A stretch of 64,000 nucleotides of DNA, from contig JAPMXV010000003.1 in NCBI GenBank assembly GCA_026936335.1, forward strand, positions 367,181 to 431,180, read 5' to 3'. This DNA comes from Mantamonas sphyraenae (taxonomy: Eukaryota; CRuMs; Mantamonadidae). Shown piece by piece: positions 21,334 to 32,733 of this stretch (position 1 is its first letter; every line of letters begins with the position of its first letter). The position numbers were made by a program, and so were the translations under genes. The notes below the pieces were generated by a model, which saw nothing but the letters and a program-made list of their open reading frames with translations, searched no databases and was not told the origin of the DNA.

Positions 21334-21570
21334 ATGAGCACCACGCAGCAATCACCGACTCCGAGCCAGATTCAAACCTCTCTCGACCATGCTGTGCAGG
21401 AGATGGAGGCCCACGTGCACAAGTATCTTGCCGGAAAACGAGATGAGCTCAAGCAGCTGTGCGCTCGCAAAAAGAATGAGCTCGAAATTGCAGAGAAGGA
21501 GCTGACCGCGCTACGCGCCTCCAACCATCGCAAGCGCAACGCCATCTCTGCCCTTGTCGGAACTATGTGA
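21334..21570 (+). CDS. Small coiled-coil protein next to duplication edge
   Basis: Predicted 78-residue product starting MSTTQQSPTPSQIQ. After a polar N-terminus it is one amphipathic helix rich in Glu, Lys, Arg and Leu (KRDELKQLCARKKNELEIAE). I do not recognise it. The stop lies about 15 bp before the left edge of duplication copy B. The last codons read ACTATGTGAGG, in which GTGAGG could also be a splice donor. The gene may therefore be truncated by arrival of the duplicated block, or have lost downstream exons. Confidence 0.5.
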   Translation: MSTTQQSPTPSQIQTSLDHAVQEMEAHVHKYLAGKRDELKQLCARKKNELEIAEKELTALRASNHRKRNAISALVGTM

Positions 21571-21623
21571 GGCCCATGGTCATCCAATGCAACCCATGTT
21601 CAAAGCTGTCCCATGCACACGCA

Positions 21624-23042
21624 TCACTTGCTTTCATTCGTCTTGGCGGTGCCACAAAAGCTCTCCAATAGCAGATGCGCCGCCTTCAACATGTCCTTGT
21701 CCTCCACAACCTCTTCCTCATTCGGCTCCGGTTTGCCCGGTCCACTCATGCTGCTCCGTGTGCATTCGTCCTGCCCCTTGTTCCCGTGCCCCGCTCCCTG
21801 TGCCTCTTGGCTTGCTGCCGCAGCCACCTGCGGCAAGTTGCCCAGCAAGCCGTTCACTCCCAGACCCGCCAGCGTCGCCAGCCTGTTGTTTGCTGCTGCC
21901 CCGGTTGCTCCCTGCAACATCACTGTGCTTCCTGCATGGATGGTGGGAAGCGTCTGCGCCAGGCTAGCCAGCTTGGATGCCACGGCGGGTTGTTGGCCGC
22001 CCTGTCGTTGCTGAGCTTGTTCTTGTTGCTGCTGTACGATCAATTGCGCATGCGCCTGTGCCTGAGCTTGCAGCTGTGCCTGCTGCATGGCCATCAGCCA
22101 CGCCTGCTGCTGTGCCGCCAACATCTGCTGTTGTTGATACAGCAGTTGCAGCTCCATGGAATCGTTGCCCGACTTTCCAGAGCCCATTCCTTCCACCTGG
22201 GCGCCCATGCCTCCCTGCTTGCCCATTTGCGCGCCTTGTTGCCCACCTGTGTTGGACATTGGACTGTGCGCCCCGCTGCTTTCGCTTTCGGCCGGTGATG
22301 GTTTCAATCCATCCAGCATCCAAGCCCCGTCGTGGCCGGACCCTCCGACTCCCAGCCTGTGGCTCCCCATCCCAAGCAACTGTGTCCAGCTGTCTTCCTG
22401 TGCCATCCATGGCATGTTTACATGTCCACTCTCCAGCCCAACATCTGTCACTCCGTAGCTCTGTGTGCTGCTCGTGCTGTGTACTCGCTGCCTCTTTGTT
22501 GCCGGAGCCTTTCCCTCGCGACCCGAAACGTCTCCGTCCACACGCTGCAGCCTGTTCAACCACGATTCCTCGCTCGACCCCGACTCGCTCTCGTCGTCGT
22601 CTTCTCCATACAGCTGTGCTTTCTCCAGCTGCCTTTTGCTCCGCCGCTTCCCGCCTCGTCCCTGGCCCCCTGCGTTGTTGCCACTTTGCAAATCGAACCC
22701 CGCAAATTCCTCAACCGGCAGGCTCGTCGTCCAGTGGCCAGCCGCACACTTCCACCGCTGTTTGTTGCGTCGGCAATTTTTACGGATCGGTGGTTGCTCG
22801 TGTTCCATCTCGGCCATGCTGCATGCACTGCACAGCGGCCGTGCTTCCAGGACGCCCCCAATGGCCTGGAGTTCCGCTTCGCTCACACGCAGCCGCTCGC
22901 TCCTGTCCACACCTCCGCCATCTGCCTCCCACTCGTCCTGGCACAGCCTTCGGTATGCCTTTTCACTCAACAGCACCCAGTAGTCATTGCAAATCACCCA
23001 CAGCCGCGATCTCAGCGCTGCCCGTCGACGTCGCGCGCTCAT
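21624..23042 (-). CDS. Orphan Cys/His plus Gln-rich, probably nuclear protein, copy B
   Basis: 472 residues, the inverted paralogue of 13437-14855. Only four residues differ: Gly to Glu in the acidic patch, His to Arg, Thr to Ala and Met to Val in the Gln-rich and later parts. The Cys/His cluster, basic patches and Gln/Ala-rich region are all intact. It looks as functional as copy A. Unknown function. Confidence 0.78.
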   Translation of the reverse strand: MSARRRRAALRSRLWVICNDYWVLLSEKAYRRLCQDEWEADGGGVDRSERLRVSEAELQAIGGVLEARPLCSACSMAEMEHEQPPIRKNCRRNKQRWKCAAGHWTTSLPVEEFAGFDLQSGNNAGGQGRGGKRRSKRQLEKAQLYGEDDDESESGSSEESWLNRLQRVDGDVSGREGKAPATKRQRVHSTSSTQSYGVTDVGLESGHVNMPWMAQEDSWTQLLGMGSHRLGVGGSGHDGAWMLDGLKPSPAESESSGAHSPMSNTGGQQGAQMGKQGGMGAQVEGMGSGKSGNDSMELQLLYQQQQMLAAQQQAWLMAMQQAQLQAQAQAHAQLIVQQQQEQAQQRQGGQQPAVASKLASLAQTLPTIHAGSTVMLQGATGAAANNRLATLAGLGVNGLLGNLPQVAAAASQEAQGAGHGNKGQDECTRSSMSGPGKPEPNEEEVVEDKDMLKAAHLLLESFCGTAKTNESK

Positions 23043-23970
23043 AGTGCGTGTTTTTTTTCTCTCCGGCCGACGTGGTGAGAGTTTTTTGTGTTGTTGCGCT
23101 GGGGCAGAGTATTGCACACAGGTTTGAGGTGCAGGGGGGTGTCTGTGGCATGTGAACGAGATGGGTGGGGGGTAGTGATGGTGTTTGGGGGGGACATGAT
23201 GGCGCCTGGGCCAGGGAGCCTGTGTGCAAGGCTGGATGTTTGGGCAAGGACGAGAACCCTCCGAGGTGTTCTGCGTGGGCGCCTATGCTTGCGATTGCAC
23301 AGAAAGAGGGAGTCGGGCACCACAGAGGTGGTGGGAGTGATTGGTGTACGGTCATGGACACATGGGTGGTGTGTGTTGGAGGTGGGGAAAGAAGGCGGGG
23401 TTTTTTGAGAGAAAAGTGGGCGGGAGTGAGGTGAAGAGTTCGTGTTTTTTTCAGTTTTCCGGTGTGGGACGGATTTTGTTCGATGCGGCGAGTGCGGGAC
23501 GTCGTGGGAGAGGAGACGCAGTGATTCGGGGCGGCATGTGGTGGGGACGAGTGTGGGGACATGGAAGTGAGACGGATGGATGGATGGGTGGCGTGGGTAT
23601 GATGTTGGAAGGTCGGGTGGGAGCCCGAGGGGCGGAGGGTTTCCATCTTTCCAAATCGTCCACACGACCCAAAAAGCACGACGAGTACATCGCGCACCAT
23701 GTGAACGGGCTTGGTGTGGGCGATGTGTGTTGTGTTGGAGCAGGACAGGGTTTCTGGTGGCAGAAACGTCAGGCACGGGTTTTTTGGCGCAGAGGGCCAC
23801 TGGTGTTCAGGGGCACCTTGAAAGGGCGCCCCGATGTGTTTGACGCAGACGATGACAGTGGATGCGACGAGGCAAGGTGTGTCTGGCACCGCGTGTGCCA
23901 TGCCACACGTGATTGATGTGTACGGTGTATGGCAGGATCGATGTTCATTTGCAGCCGACGTTTGTGGCGC
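23043..23970. other. 928-bp intergenic spacer, copy B
   Basis: Inverted partner of 12509-13436, purine-rich on the plus strand. It is nearly the same sequence, with scattered base changes (for example near 23660 and 23335). No gene is supported here. Confidence 0.6.
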
Positions 23971-25071
23971 TCAAACGCGCTGGTCTTGGCGACCTGCAAA
24001 CAACAATCGTGGTGCGTACCCTTCCTCGATGTAGCACACGCGCACACCTTCGCTGCGTTGCTCCCATTGGACCAACCTGTCGGCCATTCTCTGTTTGTAC
24101 GCTGCCTTTTGCTTGCGGTCCTGCACGTACAGGATTGCCAGAATCAGACACACCACAATTGGGAGAACGATGTAGCATATTGCCTGAGCCACGTCCTTGG
24201 GTAGGTCCCTAATCGTCGTCGCGGTGAGAACGGCGATTCCTCCCACAGCAAGGAACAACCAGAAGTACCGGACCATCTGACGCCGGTTGTATGCCTTGAA
24301 CTCTCGGTTGGCAATGTTCACCGCCTCATTGAGGACGCTCAAACTGGTTGCAGAGAAGCCTGGCCTTGGCAGGGCCTCGAAGTCATGGAACATGGAGATT
24401 TCGTCGCTGTTCGTGCGATGCAGCAAAGCCCACGCACCGTCCACGCGTCGATACGGAGCAGAAGAAACCTCGCTGGGTTCTCCACCTAGCGCAAAGCGCA
24501 CCATGTCGATCCCAAGCACGCGACTCTCCATGCCATCAACGCCGTCGCGCAAGATCCGCTTCAGCTTCCGCTTTCCCGTTTGCTGAACAACGATCAGAGC
24601 GATGAAGCCCAGGACAGCAAGTCCTGCACTGGCGGCAATGACATATAAGGAGCCAATGAATGTATCATCCCTGGGGTTGCTCGTGAGAAAGATCGATCCC
24701 AGCATGGTGCTCACAGACGCATTGAGACTCACAGCAGCACAGTGCAGCAAGGTTCGGATGGCCTTCAGTGGACCCGTCATGCTGCTTCTGACATCATCCA
24801 TCCTCGCCAACATCCTGTTCAGGTCATGGAGATTTGCCTGTCCGTGTGGATCCCTTCTGTCAGCTGCACAGGCTGTGAAGGTGGCCTCACAAAATTACCC
24901 GCAAACTCGTTGGATCCGTCCCTGTCCCGCAAACTCACTCGCTCCACCTCTTTCCCGCAAACTCACATCCAGCTGCTCGGGCACCTCGCGCCACGGCACA
25001 AAGTGTCCACGTGTTTGATCGTTGGGATTGAGCAAGAACTCTGTGGTCCATTCCTCTCGTTTGTTTGTCAT
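23971..25071 (-). CDS. Orphan membrane protein, copy B
   Basis: Predicted exons 25071-24939 and 24872-23971 give 344 residues, start MTNKREEWTTEFLLNP. Same layout as copy A, with two hydrophobic pairs and a basic helical tail. Compared with copy A, changes gather in two places. One is just before the first hydrophobic pair (TSNPRDDTF against TSLLTDETF). The other is around the third helix (RYFWLFLAVGGIAVLTATTIRDLPKD). The soluble loop between is almost unchanged. Splice donors are duplicated here too, but the repeat units have drifted. Function unknown. Confidence 0.75.
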
Positions 25072-25201
25072 TTTCGTGATGACGACATGCCGTTGGGCTG
25101 AGTGGGGCCCTTGAAGGGAAATGGCTTTGTGGGGTGGGTGTGCATTGAATAGTTGCATGATGCATGTATGCATAAAGGACAGTAAACAGGGTGGGATTCA
25201 T

Positions 25202-28200
25202 TCACTGTGTTTCGGTGTCGCCCTCGATGTTTTCCTCGTCGTGGAACAACACTGGGGCACCCTCGATCATCTCCTCCACACAGTGGATGAGGAGATCGTG
25301 TGCGGACATGGGCACACGCCACACGGTGTTTGTGCCATTCCCGCGCCAGCTGGTGCTTCGAGGTGGAAGGCCTGAGGGGCCGTCGTCCTCGATTGCATTC
25401 TGGGCCATGGAGGAGGAGCCAGCTGCTCCCTGGCTGCTTTTGCGTCGGCCGGCGAGTGCAGACGAGGTTGCTCGCGCGTGGGAACCAGAATCAAAGGCGG
25501 TGCCGTCATCGTCGCCTGTCGAGTCGTTGTCGTCGTCCAGCTCGTCAAAGTCGATAGCCTGTGCCTCGGTGGCAAACAGAGTTGGTGCAAACAGGGTGGC
25601 CAGAGTGGGTCCGGTCAGCTGGTTGCGGCTGGTATTGAAGGCCAAGCGGTTGAGGAGGAAGAGGACATGGTAGAGAACGTTGCGTTGCGGATCGGCCAGC
25701 ATGTCCACGTACTGGGCCAGAAACTCGGCTGTAGCCACCTCGTGCATGGCATCAAGCTTCGAGCTGCGGTTCTTGCGCATGTGTGCGCTGACAGCCTGCT
25801 CCACGTCGCTCAGCGCCACCTTGGCAACGGCAGGCGTGAACACAGGTTCGGGCAACATGTCCAGGTAGAGCTTCATGAGCGAGGCCACCTCATGAGGCCC
25901 CACGTGTGGTTCTTCGGTGAGCACAACCAGCCGCTCGCAGTCGTACAGTTCGCGCAGGTGTTCCACCATCACCTCGTCGGTGGCGCTCTTGCGGAACAGG
26001 TCTGGCGTGTCCATGCCGTGCTTCTCAAGGAATTCCAGGCAATCTTGCAGGGGGACGGGAAGCACGGTTGCTCGCTTTCGTTGCAGAGCCTTGTTCAGCT
26101 CGAGCCCAAACACGGCTGGGAGCAGGATGACGGCTGTGTCGCGCACACGACCGGGCAACAGTACCATCAGCGCACCCAACCAGTGTTCCAGCTCATCCTG
26201 CGAGCTGTTCTTGTGCAACTTGAAGCGCACGAGCTTGGGGCCCTTCTTCTTGCGCTTTGATTCTTCGCGACGCTCCAGGGAAAAGGTAAACACGTCGTCC
26301 TTGACAGTGATGCTGAGGAAGCGCTTCATGGACGTCGACTCCTTGATGTCGTCGTCCTTTCCAAAGAACAGTCGTGTGTTGTCCCTGCTCACGCGAAGGA
26401 CAACGTGGCGCCACGCCAGCCCCGACTTTTTCTGCACGTCGATACCCACGTGCAAGGCCTTTTGCTGGTCGTCCGTGAGCACCTCTTCCGACTGGTCCAG
26501 ACTCTTGTTCACGCGTGGCTTGTAGTACTTGCGTGTCCTGCCTGCGCGCTGTGTGCGCTTGGTTCGTGGAGCACGTGTTTTCGCGCGTCCGGCGCGCGAG
26601 TGCCGCGAGTCGACGGTCGATACCGTGAATGCCGTGCTTACGCTACTCACACTTTCAAAGCTGTTGGCTCGCTCGCGTCCACCGAGCTCGTCGTCATCGC
26701 CTTTGGCCTCCGAGGCGCCGTGGGAGGCCTTGAGCGCAAGCGCTGGACTAGACTGGATCTCGGGCACCTGAAAGTTGCGTCGCTTGAGCTGCTCGTGGAT
26801 GCGACCCACAAAGTATGGGTACTCGCGTTGGACGTAGGGAAGGACGCTGCGCCACGCTTCGTCCCACAAGTCGTCTCCGGCAGCCTCGTAGTCGCCGAGG
26901 ATCTGCAGGGTGATCGAGTCGTCCAAGGTGAGGGATGGGTCGATGACAAAGCGGGTGGTGATCTCGTCGCTCATGCTGTAGCGCTCGCGGCGCAGCTGGA
27001 TCTGCTTGTACGACAGAATTGCCTCACGGAAACGTACGAGCACGCCGATCTTGCCTTTGACCTCGTCGGCGTAGGTGCAAAACACCTTGAGCCACGATTG
27101 GTGGATCTGGTCGCCCGTTTGCATGCTGTCGAGGATGAGCGAGACGTCGTTGGGTGGCGCAGCCAGGTGTTCAAGCAAAAAGGTCACCGCCTGGATGTCC
27201 TCAAACATGTGGTTGTACGACGAGTACCTGGGAAAGTGCACTCTGTGTTCGTCCTCCACGGGAAGCGTCGAGCGCTGGCGCGACCGCTTCCGCCTCCTGG
27301 GCCCCGGTTTGCGTGCGGGTTTGTCCGCAGCTTGCGCGGCGGCCATCTCGACATCTGTTTGCTCAGCAGGGGCAGCAGCGTTTTGCTGCGTCGGCTTGTA
27401 TGCCGGTGTTGGGCTGTCTGCAGAAGGGCCTGCGTCTGTGCTGTCTGGGTTGTCCTTGGTCACAGCTGCCTTTTGCTTGCCGTAGGATGGTCGGCCCGCC
27501 TCAATGTCGTCAAAGTTGACGCTGTGGGTGTTTGTCATGCCAATGAGAAGAGCCTGTTCGTCGTCATCGTCGTCAAAGAAGCCGTCGTCGTCGTCTTCGT
27601 CGTCGGAATCATCCTCAAAGTCCGAGTCGGACCAAACCGAGTCGTCGTCGCTGTCGGGGTATTCTGTTTCGTCGTAGATGAGGCGGTCGTTGCTTGCGGT
27701 GCCACGCATCATGACGCGCGAGCGCCAAAGGTTGTCGACGAGCTGTGGCAGCTTGCAGGGGCTGCAGATGACGACCAAGGCAAGGACCCACGGCCAGACG
27801 CTCATGACGAGCTTGCCTAGCACGGCGTCGTCGATGAGAATCTTCCAAAAGTTGTAGTAGACCAGGTGCTCGTGGGAGGGCGAGTTGCGTGCGACGACAA
27901 AGAGAAAGTTGAGGCAAATCGGATGGAGGGTGCTGAGAAGGTAGTAGCAGATTTTGAGGAGGGAGGCGTTGTCCATGGAGGAGTTGAACCGCAATGGGTA
28001 GACGTTGACGGCCTGGAGGGTGCCGAGTTCAAAGAGGGCGATAAGGACGCAGACGGAAAAGTAGATGAGGAAGCCGAGGGCAATGAGGACGGCGAGATAT
28101 GGCACGTCGGCAGCGAGGTCGACCAGGTTGGCAATAACAAGGGCATCATCATGGGCGGGCGAGTGGCGTGCCCACAGCTGAAAGGCAATGGCGCACTCTG

Positions 28201-29341
28201 CATAGACGAGGAGGGGCACGAGAAGCGCGGAAGCGACACCGAGGACGGCCGTGACGATTGTGACTGGCATGAGGCCGTACGTGGAGCCTGTGGACCAGGG
28301 ATGGTCTCTGATTTGCTTGTAGGTCAGTTTTGCGCGTGCGTACTCGGCAGTGATTTCGTCGAGGTCGCGCTGGGTGCGGCGGAGCTGCTGGACGTTCTTG
28401 GCGAGTGTGTGCTGCTCCTGCTTGAAGAGAATGGTGGGGTCCCTGCGCTGCACAGGAGCCTTTTTCTTCTTGCGGCGGCCCTTGATGGGGGTCTTTTGCG
28501 GGCCCTTGCGAAGGGGCGTGCGCTCTGTGGCGACGAGGTGCTGGTTGGCAAAGGCGTCAATGTTGACAGTGCCGTAGGGGTGGTCAATGAGGTGATCGTA
28601 GAGGGCAACCATGACAGAACTGGTGTGCGTGAAACGGTCACGCTGTTGGATGGCCTGGGCATGGGCGAGCTTGACCATGAAGCGCGCTGCGTCGCGTTGG
28701 TCGCGCAGCGTGTACACGAGATCTTTGGCGGTCTGCTTGCGTCGTGTTGGGGCCCAGCGCCAGATGATGGTGGGCAGATAGGCCATGCCGGTGCCCATGA
28801 AGGTCATGGCTTCAAGGAGGCCGACCATGTTGAGGAATCCACGGACAAAGACTGTGTGTGTGGGAGGAGCAGTGCGGGGCAGGGGTCAGTGGGAGGTTGC
28901 CGGTTGCAAGTGAGGCGCCCAAGGCGGTCTGGGGCGAAACTGACTGTTGAGACGGTGCACCCAGGTGTGTTCCCAGTCTGCGGGGTCGGGCTCAGAAAGC
29001 CAGAGATAAATAAAGAATGCAGTGCCGAGAAAGGCGGCGCGAACGGTGAGCCAGGAGCGGGCCCAATGTTTGAGGCGCTGACCAAAGGTGAGGTAGCCAC
29101 TTTTGAGGAGGAAGAGAACGATGGAGGAAAACTGCGCAGTGGCTTGGGTGACCCAATAGAGATAAAAGTAGGCCTGCAAGAGGGAGTCTGTGCTGACGAG
29201 GTCTGGATTGAGGCCAGCGTTGCGTCCGTCCCGCACCCACGCTTGCTGGAGATCCATGGGGATGACAAGCCACATGGTGACCATGTTTGCACCTGCGAGC
29301 ACAATGGCAAAGACGCACGCGATGCCAAAGGCAGTTGCCAT
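25202..29341 (-). CDS. LMBR1-like membrane protein fused to PH and RhoGAP domains
   Basis: Exons 29341-28945 and 28851-25202 give 1348 residues. The long second exon is one unbroken frame, so the fusion does not depend on splicing. Residues 1 to about 510 are an LMBR1-type multi-helix membrane protein (WLVIPMDLQQAW, VRGFLNMVGLLEAMTF, LKICYYLLSTLHPICLNFL). An acidic region and a cytosolic helical region follow. A PH-like domain lies at about 935-1035 (WRHVVLRVSRDNTRLFFG, ELEHWLGAL). A RhoGAP domain lies at about 1035-1225: VFGLELNKAL, the arginine-finger block DLFRKSA, EVASLMKLYLDMLPEP, and NQLTGPTLATLFAPTLF. RhoGAP domains switch off Rho-family GTPases. LMBR1 proteins are lipocalin-receptor or lysosomal-type membrane proteins. 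The product would place Rho control directly on a receptor-like membrane protein. Confidence 0.88.
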
Positions 29342-29389
29342 GGTTTTGCAGGAGTTTTGGTGTGGAGCGGAGGGCAGGCAGAAAACGTT

Positions 29390-31172
29390 TTACATAATGA
29401 TGGAGGCCTCCTTGACACTGTCCTTGATGGTTTTGTGGGGCAGCACGCGGGTGGCCGTGAGGTAGAGCTCGTCCTCGACGGTGACGTCCTCGCCGAGGAC
29501 GCACACGTCTTCCATGCGTACCCACTTGCCAATGTGGGACTCCCAGCCAATGATACAGTCCTGGATGATGCTGGAGGAGCCGACAGTGACGCCGCGCATA
29601 AGCGTGGAGCCCTTGATACGCGTGCCATCGCCGATGGTGACGTCAGGGCCGATGACGACGTTGGGACCGATGACGCAGTTGTCCCCGATGGTGGCTGACT
29701 GGTGGATAAGCACGTTGCCCTGAATGTTGTCGCCCTCTGCCTTTTCCAGATCGGAGTTTTCCGAGTTCAACAGGAGGCGCATGCCGACGAGATAGTCCTG
29801 TGTGCAGTGTGGAGGGACGAAGGGATGGGGTGAGCGGGAGGCGTGACAAGGGTGGGGGGGAGAGCGGTGTGTCGGCTTACAGGTGGCTGTCCGACGTCCA
29901 TCCAGAAACCGGGCAGGTCCATGCAGTAGAGCTGGTCTTCCTCGGCCATGGTGGGGAAGATTTCGGTTTCGATCGATGTGGGTTTGGGCTGATTGAAGGC
30001 GTAGAAGGTGGGTGAGTGGGATGCATGGATGGATGCATGGTGATTGTGTATGTGTATGTGTGTATGCGGTGGCGGGAGGGGGGAGGGGAAGGGGGTTGGA
30101 CGCTGTCTTACCTCGATGCGGTCCAGGAGGCCGGGGGAGAAAATGTAGATGCCGGCGTTGATGCGGTCACCGACAAAGATCTTTGGCTTTTCGACAAAGC
30201 TGGGGTTGCAGTTGAGGATCCAAGGAGGTGTGGATGGAGGAGTGGGGTGTGAGCAGGCGGGGGGAGAAGCGAGGGTGGAGAGAGAAGGAGGGCAGGGACT
30301 CACCGTTCAATCTTGCCCTCCGAGTTGGAGACGACGACGCCGTACTTGGACGGGTCTGTGACCTTGGTGACCATGATGGTGCCCTCCTTGCCGTGGGCGT
30401 TGTGGAATTCGAGGAGGTCTTTAAAGGGAAAGTCGCAGGTAACGTCGGAGTTGAGGACGAAAAACGGGTCGCCGTCGCCGAGGCGTTCCTTGACGAGGGC
30501 GATGGGTCCGGCTGTGCCGAGAGGTTCCTCCTCACGCGAGCAGGTGATAGTCACGCCCAACTCGTCGGCAATCTTTGCCAGCGACTCCTCCATGAGCTCG
30601 GGCTGGTAGTTGATGGCGAGGATGACCTCTGTGACGCCGGCCTGAAGGGAGGGGCGTTTTCGGGGACGCGTGAGCAGAGGGCAAAACGGACGAAAGCATG
30701 CACAAGGCGGGGGATGGCGGGCTGGAGCCATCCACAGTGCCTCTCGACGTGGCACCGGGGTGCAACGACATGCGTCGAGAGGATGCGTGTGGGATGCACC
30801 GGGCCATATGTCCGTCAGTAGGATCTATTGTGTATAGTTTCCACATGAAAGTTGTTTTTTGGAATGATTTCGGGCACTTGTGGTTCATCATCCGGACAAA
30901 GGTGGCGGGCGGGGAATTGAAAGGCGTAGGCAAGCACAAGGGCGCGGGTCAGGATAGAAGAAATGAATGTACCTCTGCAAGAGCCTTGATCTGGTGCTCA
31001 ACCATGGGTTTGTTGCAAAATTCGACGAGAGGCTTGGGCACGCTCAAGGTGAGCGGGCGCAGGCGTGTGCCAAAGCCGCCAACGAGAATGAGGGCTTTCC
31101 TGTGCACAGGGGAACACGTGTGTGGTTAGCGGCGTGTGCGGGCAGTGTTTGCAGTGGCAAGGCAACCAACAT
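29390..31172 (-). CDS. GMPPB: Mannose-1-phosphate guanylyltransferase, beta subunit
   Basis: Six exons give 356 residues: 31172-31171, 31099-30973, 30641-30304, 30199-30112, 29988-29881 and 29797-29390. The start codon is itself split: AT ends exon 1 and G opens exon 2, giving [18 protein letters not shown]. This start matches the family exactly, but the donor at this first intron (GTTGGT) is weak. The nucleotidyltransferase domain has the [11 protein letters not shown] signature, [26 protein letters not shown] and [11 protein letters not shown] left-handed beta-helix follows with hexapeptide repeats ([14 protein letters not shown]), ending KEASIIM. It makes GDP-mannose for glycosylation and GPI anchors. 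The length is close to the usual 360. Head-to-head with WASP. Confidence 0.93.
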
Positions 31173-31226
31173 TGTGTTTCGCTGCGTGCGGCCGGGCGGC
31201 CAAGGAAAAACCCCCCTACTTCTCTC
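31173..31226. promoter_or_regulatory. Divergent promoter, GMPPB / WASP
   Basis: 54 bp between start codons. A GC-rich block lies beside an A-rich and C-rich stretch. A shared promoter is inferred from position only, and the minus-strand boundary depends on the split-ATG model. Confidence 0.4.
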
Positions 31227-32733
31227 ATGTCATTGAATCAGCAGGAGAAGTCATCTGTGGCACGAGCATTGGGCTCGGCCAACATCTCTGCGTACGCCGT
31301 GGCTCGCGTGTACAAGGCGGACCAGTCGCCGAACGAGTGGAACTACACGGGCGTGATGGGCGCAGCGACGTTCAGCACGGACCGCAACGGCAGCCAGTAC
31401 CTGCGCGTGGTGGACCTGAACTCGAACCAGGTTGCGTTTGAGCAGGAGCTGTACAACAACTTTCAGTACAACGACACCAAGCCGTTCTTCCACACGTTTG
31501 AGCTAGACGATTGCGTTGCGGGCCTGTCGTTTGCTGACGAAGGCGACGCAGCAGCATTCTACAGCGCCGTGACAGGCAAGAGCAGCAGCGGCGGCAGCGG
31601 CATGACGACCATTGGTGGCGTCAAGACCGTGCCGCGTCCGACGACTGCGTCGAGCGAGTCCTCCACGGCGTCGGACAGCGACTCGGGCAGCAAGAAGCCC
31701 AAGAAGAAGTCGCTGTTTGGCCGCATGTTTGGCAAGAAGGAAGAAGAGGAAGAGGAGGTGGAGATGGTGAGTTGTGTTTTGTCGGCGCGCTGCTTGCTTG
31801 TGGGCAGGTGGGGGCGGGAGTGCCACAAGAGGGTTTTTCGCACCCTTTTTTTGTGAGAGGCGAATTCTTTTTCAACGTGGCTGACACACTCGATCGCGCG
31901 GGCATGTGCGTGTGTACGTGTGCTACCCGTACCAACTGCATCCAACAGGTCATTTCGCTGCCGACCAACTTTAAGCACGAGGGCCACATCGGTGAGTTTG
32001 CGTCGAGGCAAAGCAACTACTGCGGGGTTGGGAAATGGCCGCGTTGGGCTGGACGCCTGCTGACACAGACATTGTGTGCGTGTACGCTTGCACAGGTTGG
32101 GATCCGGAGAACGGGTTCGAGCTGCGCAACATCCCCCCTGAGTGGAAGCGCATCTTCAAGGAGGCCGGCGTGAAGAAGAGCGATCTGAAGAACGAAGAGA
32201 CGGCAGCATTCATCATGGACTTTATGAACGAGCACGGTGGAAAGCTGGAGGAGAGCGATGGCGGAGGAGGAGGTGGTGGAGGACGCAGTGCACCTCCGCC
32301 GCCTCCTCGTCGCGGTGGCGGAGGCGGCATGGCCCCACCCCCGCCTCCTCCTCCTCAACGTGGTGGAGGAGGTGGACCCCCGCCTCCGCCGCCTCCCCAG
32401 CGCGGAGGTGGTGGTATGGCACCTCCTCCTCCGCCGCAGCGTAGCGGTGGAGGCGGCGGTGGAGGAGGAGGAGGCGGAGGCGGAGGCGGAGGCGGAGGAG
32501 GCCGTTCGGATCTGCTGTCGCAGATTCGCATGGGCAAGAGTCTCAACAAGGTGGAGACTGTGGAGAAGGGCGGTTTGAACAGCAACAGCGGTGGAGGAGG
32601 TGGAGGCGGCGGCGGCGGCGGAGGAGCCGAGTCGAACCTTGCCTCGATGTTGGCTGGAGCCATTGCCAACCGCCGTGGAGCCATGGAAACCAACAACGAC
32701 GGTGACGACAGCGATGATGACTGGAGTGATTGA
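31227..32733 (+). CDS. WASP/N-WASP actin nucleation promoter
   Basis: Exons 31227-31766, 31949-31991 and 32096-32733 give 406 residues in consistent phase. Domains in order: WH1/EVH1 (residues about 10-115, AVARVYKADQSPNEWNYTGV); a basic patch (KKPKKKSLFGRMFGKK) before an acidic run; the GTPase-binding CRIB start ISLPTNFKHEGHIGWDPENGF, rebuilt exactly across two introns; a Gly/Pro-rich part with repeated proline runs; one WH2 motif (RSDLLSQIRMGKSLNKVE); a connector helix; and the acidic tail DDSDDDWSD with the Arp2/3-contact Trp. It activates Arp2/3 downstream of Cdc42/Rac and PIP2. Only one WH2 is seen. Glycine runs between proline runs are longer than in animal WASPs. Confidence 0.93.

Larger units (their letters stand above)
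21585..25088 (-). repeat. Segmental duplication, copy B (inverted)
   Basis: Inverted partner of 11395-14894, with the same two genes in the same relative order. The two copies enclose about 6.7 kb with five other genes, so the arrangement is a large inverted repeat around a unique core. Confidence 0.93.

Noticed and set aside
27866-29698. 610-codon plus-strand open frame over the LMBR1 region
   Set aside because: Shadow of the GC-rich minus-strand gene and its neighbour. It crosses the gap between two genes and shows no domain.
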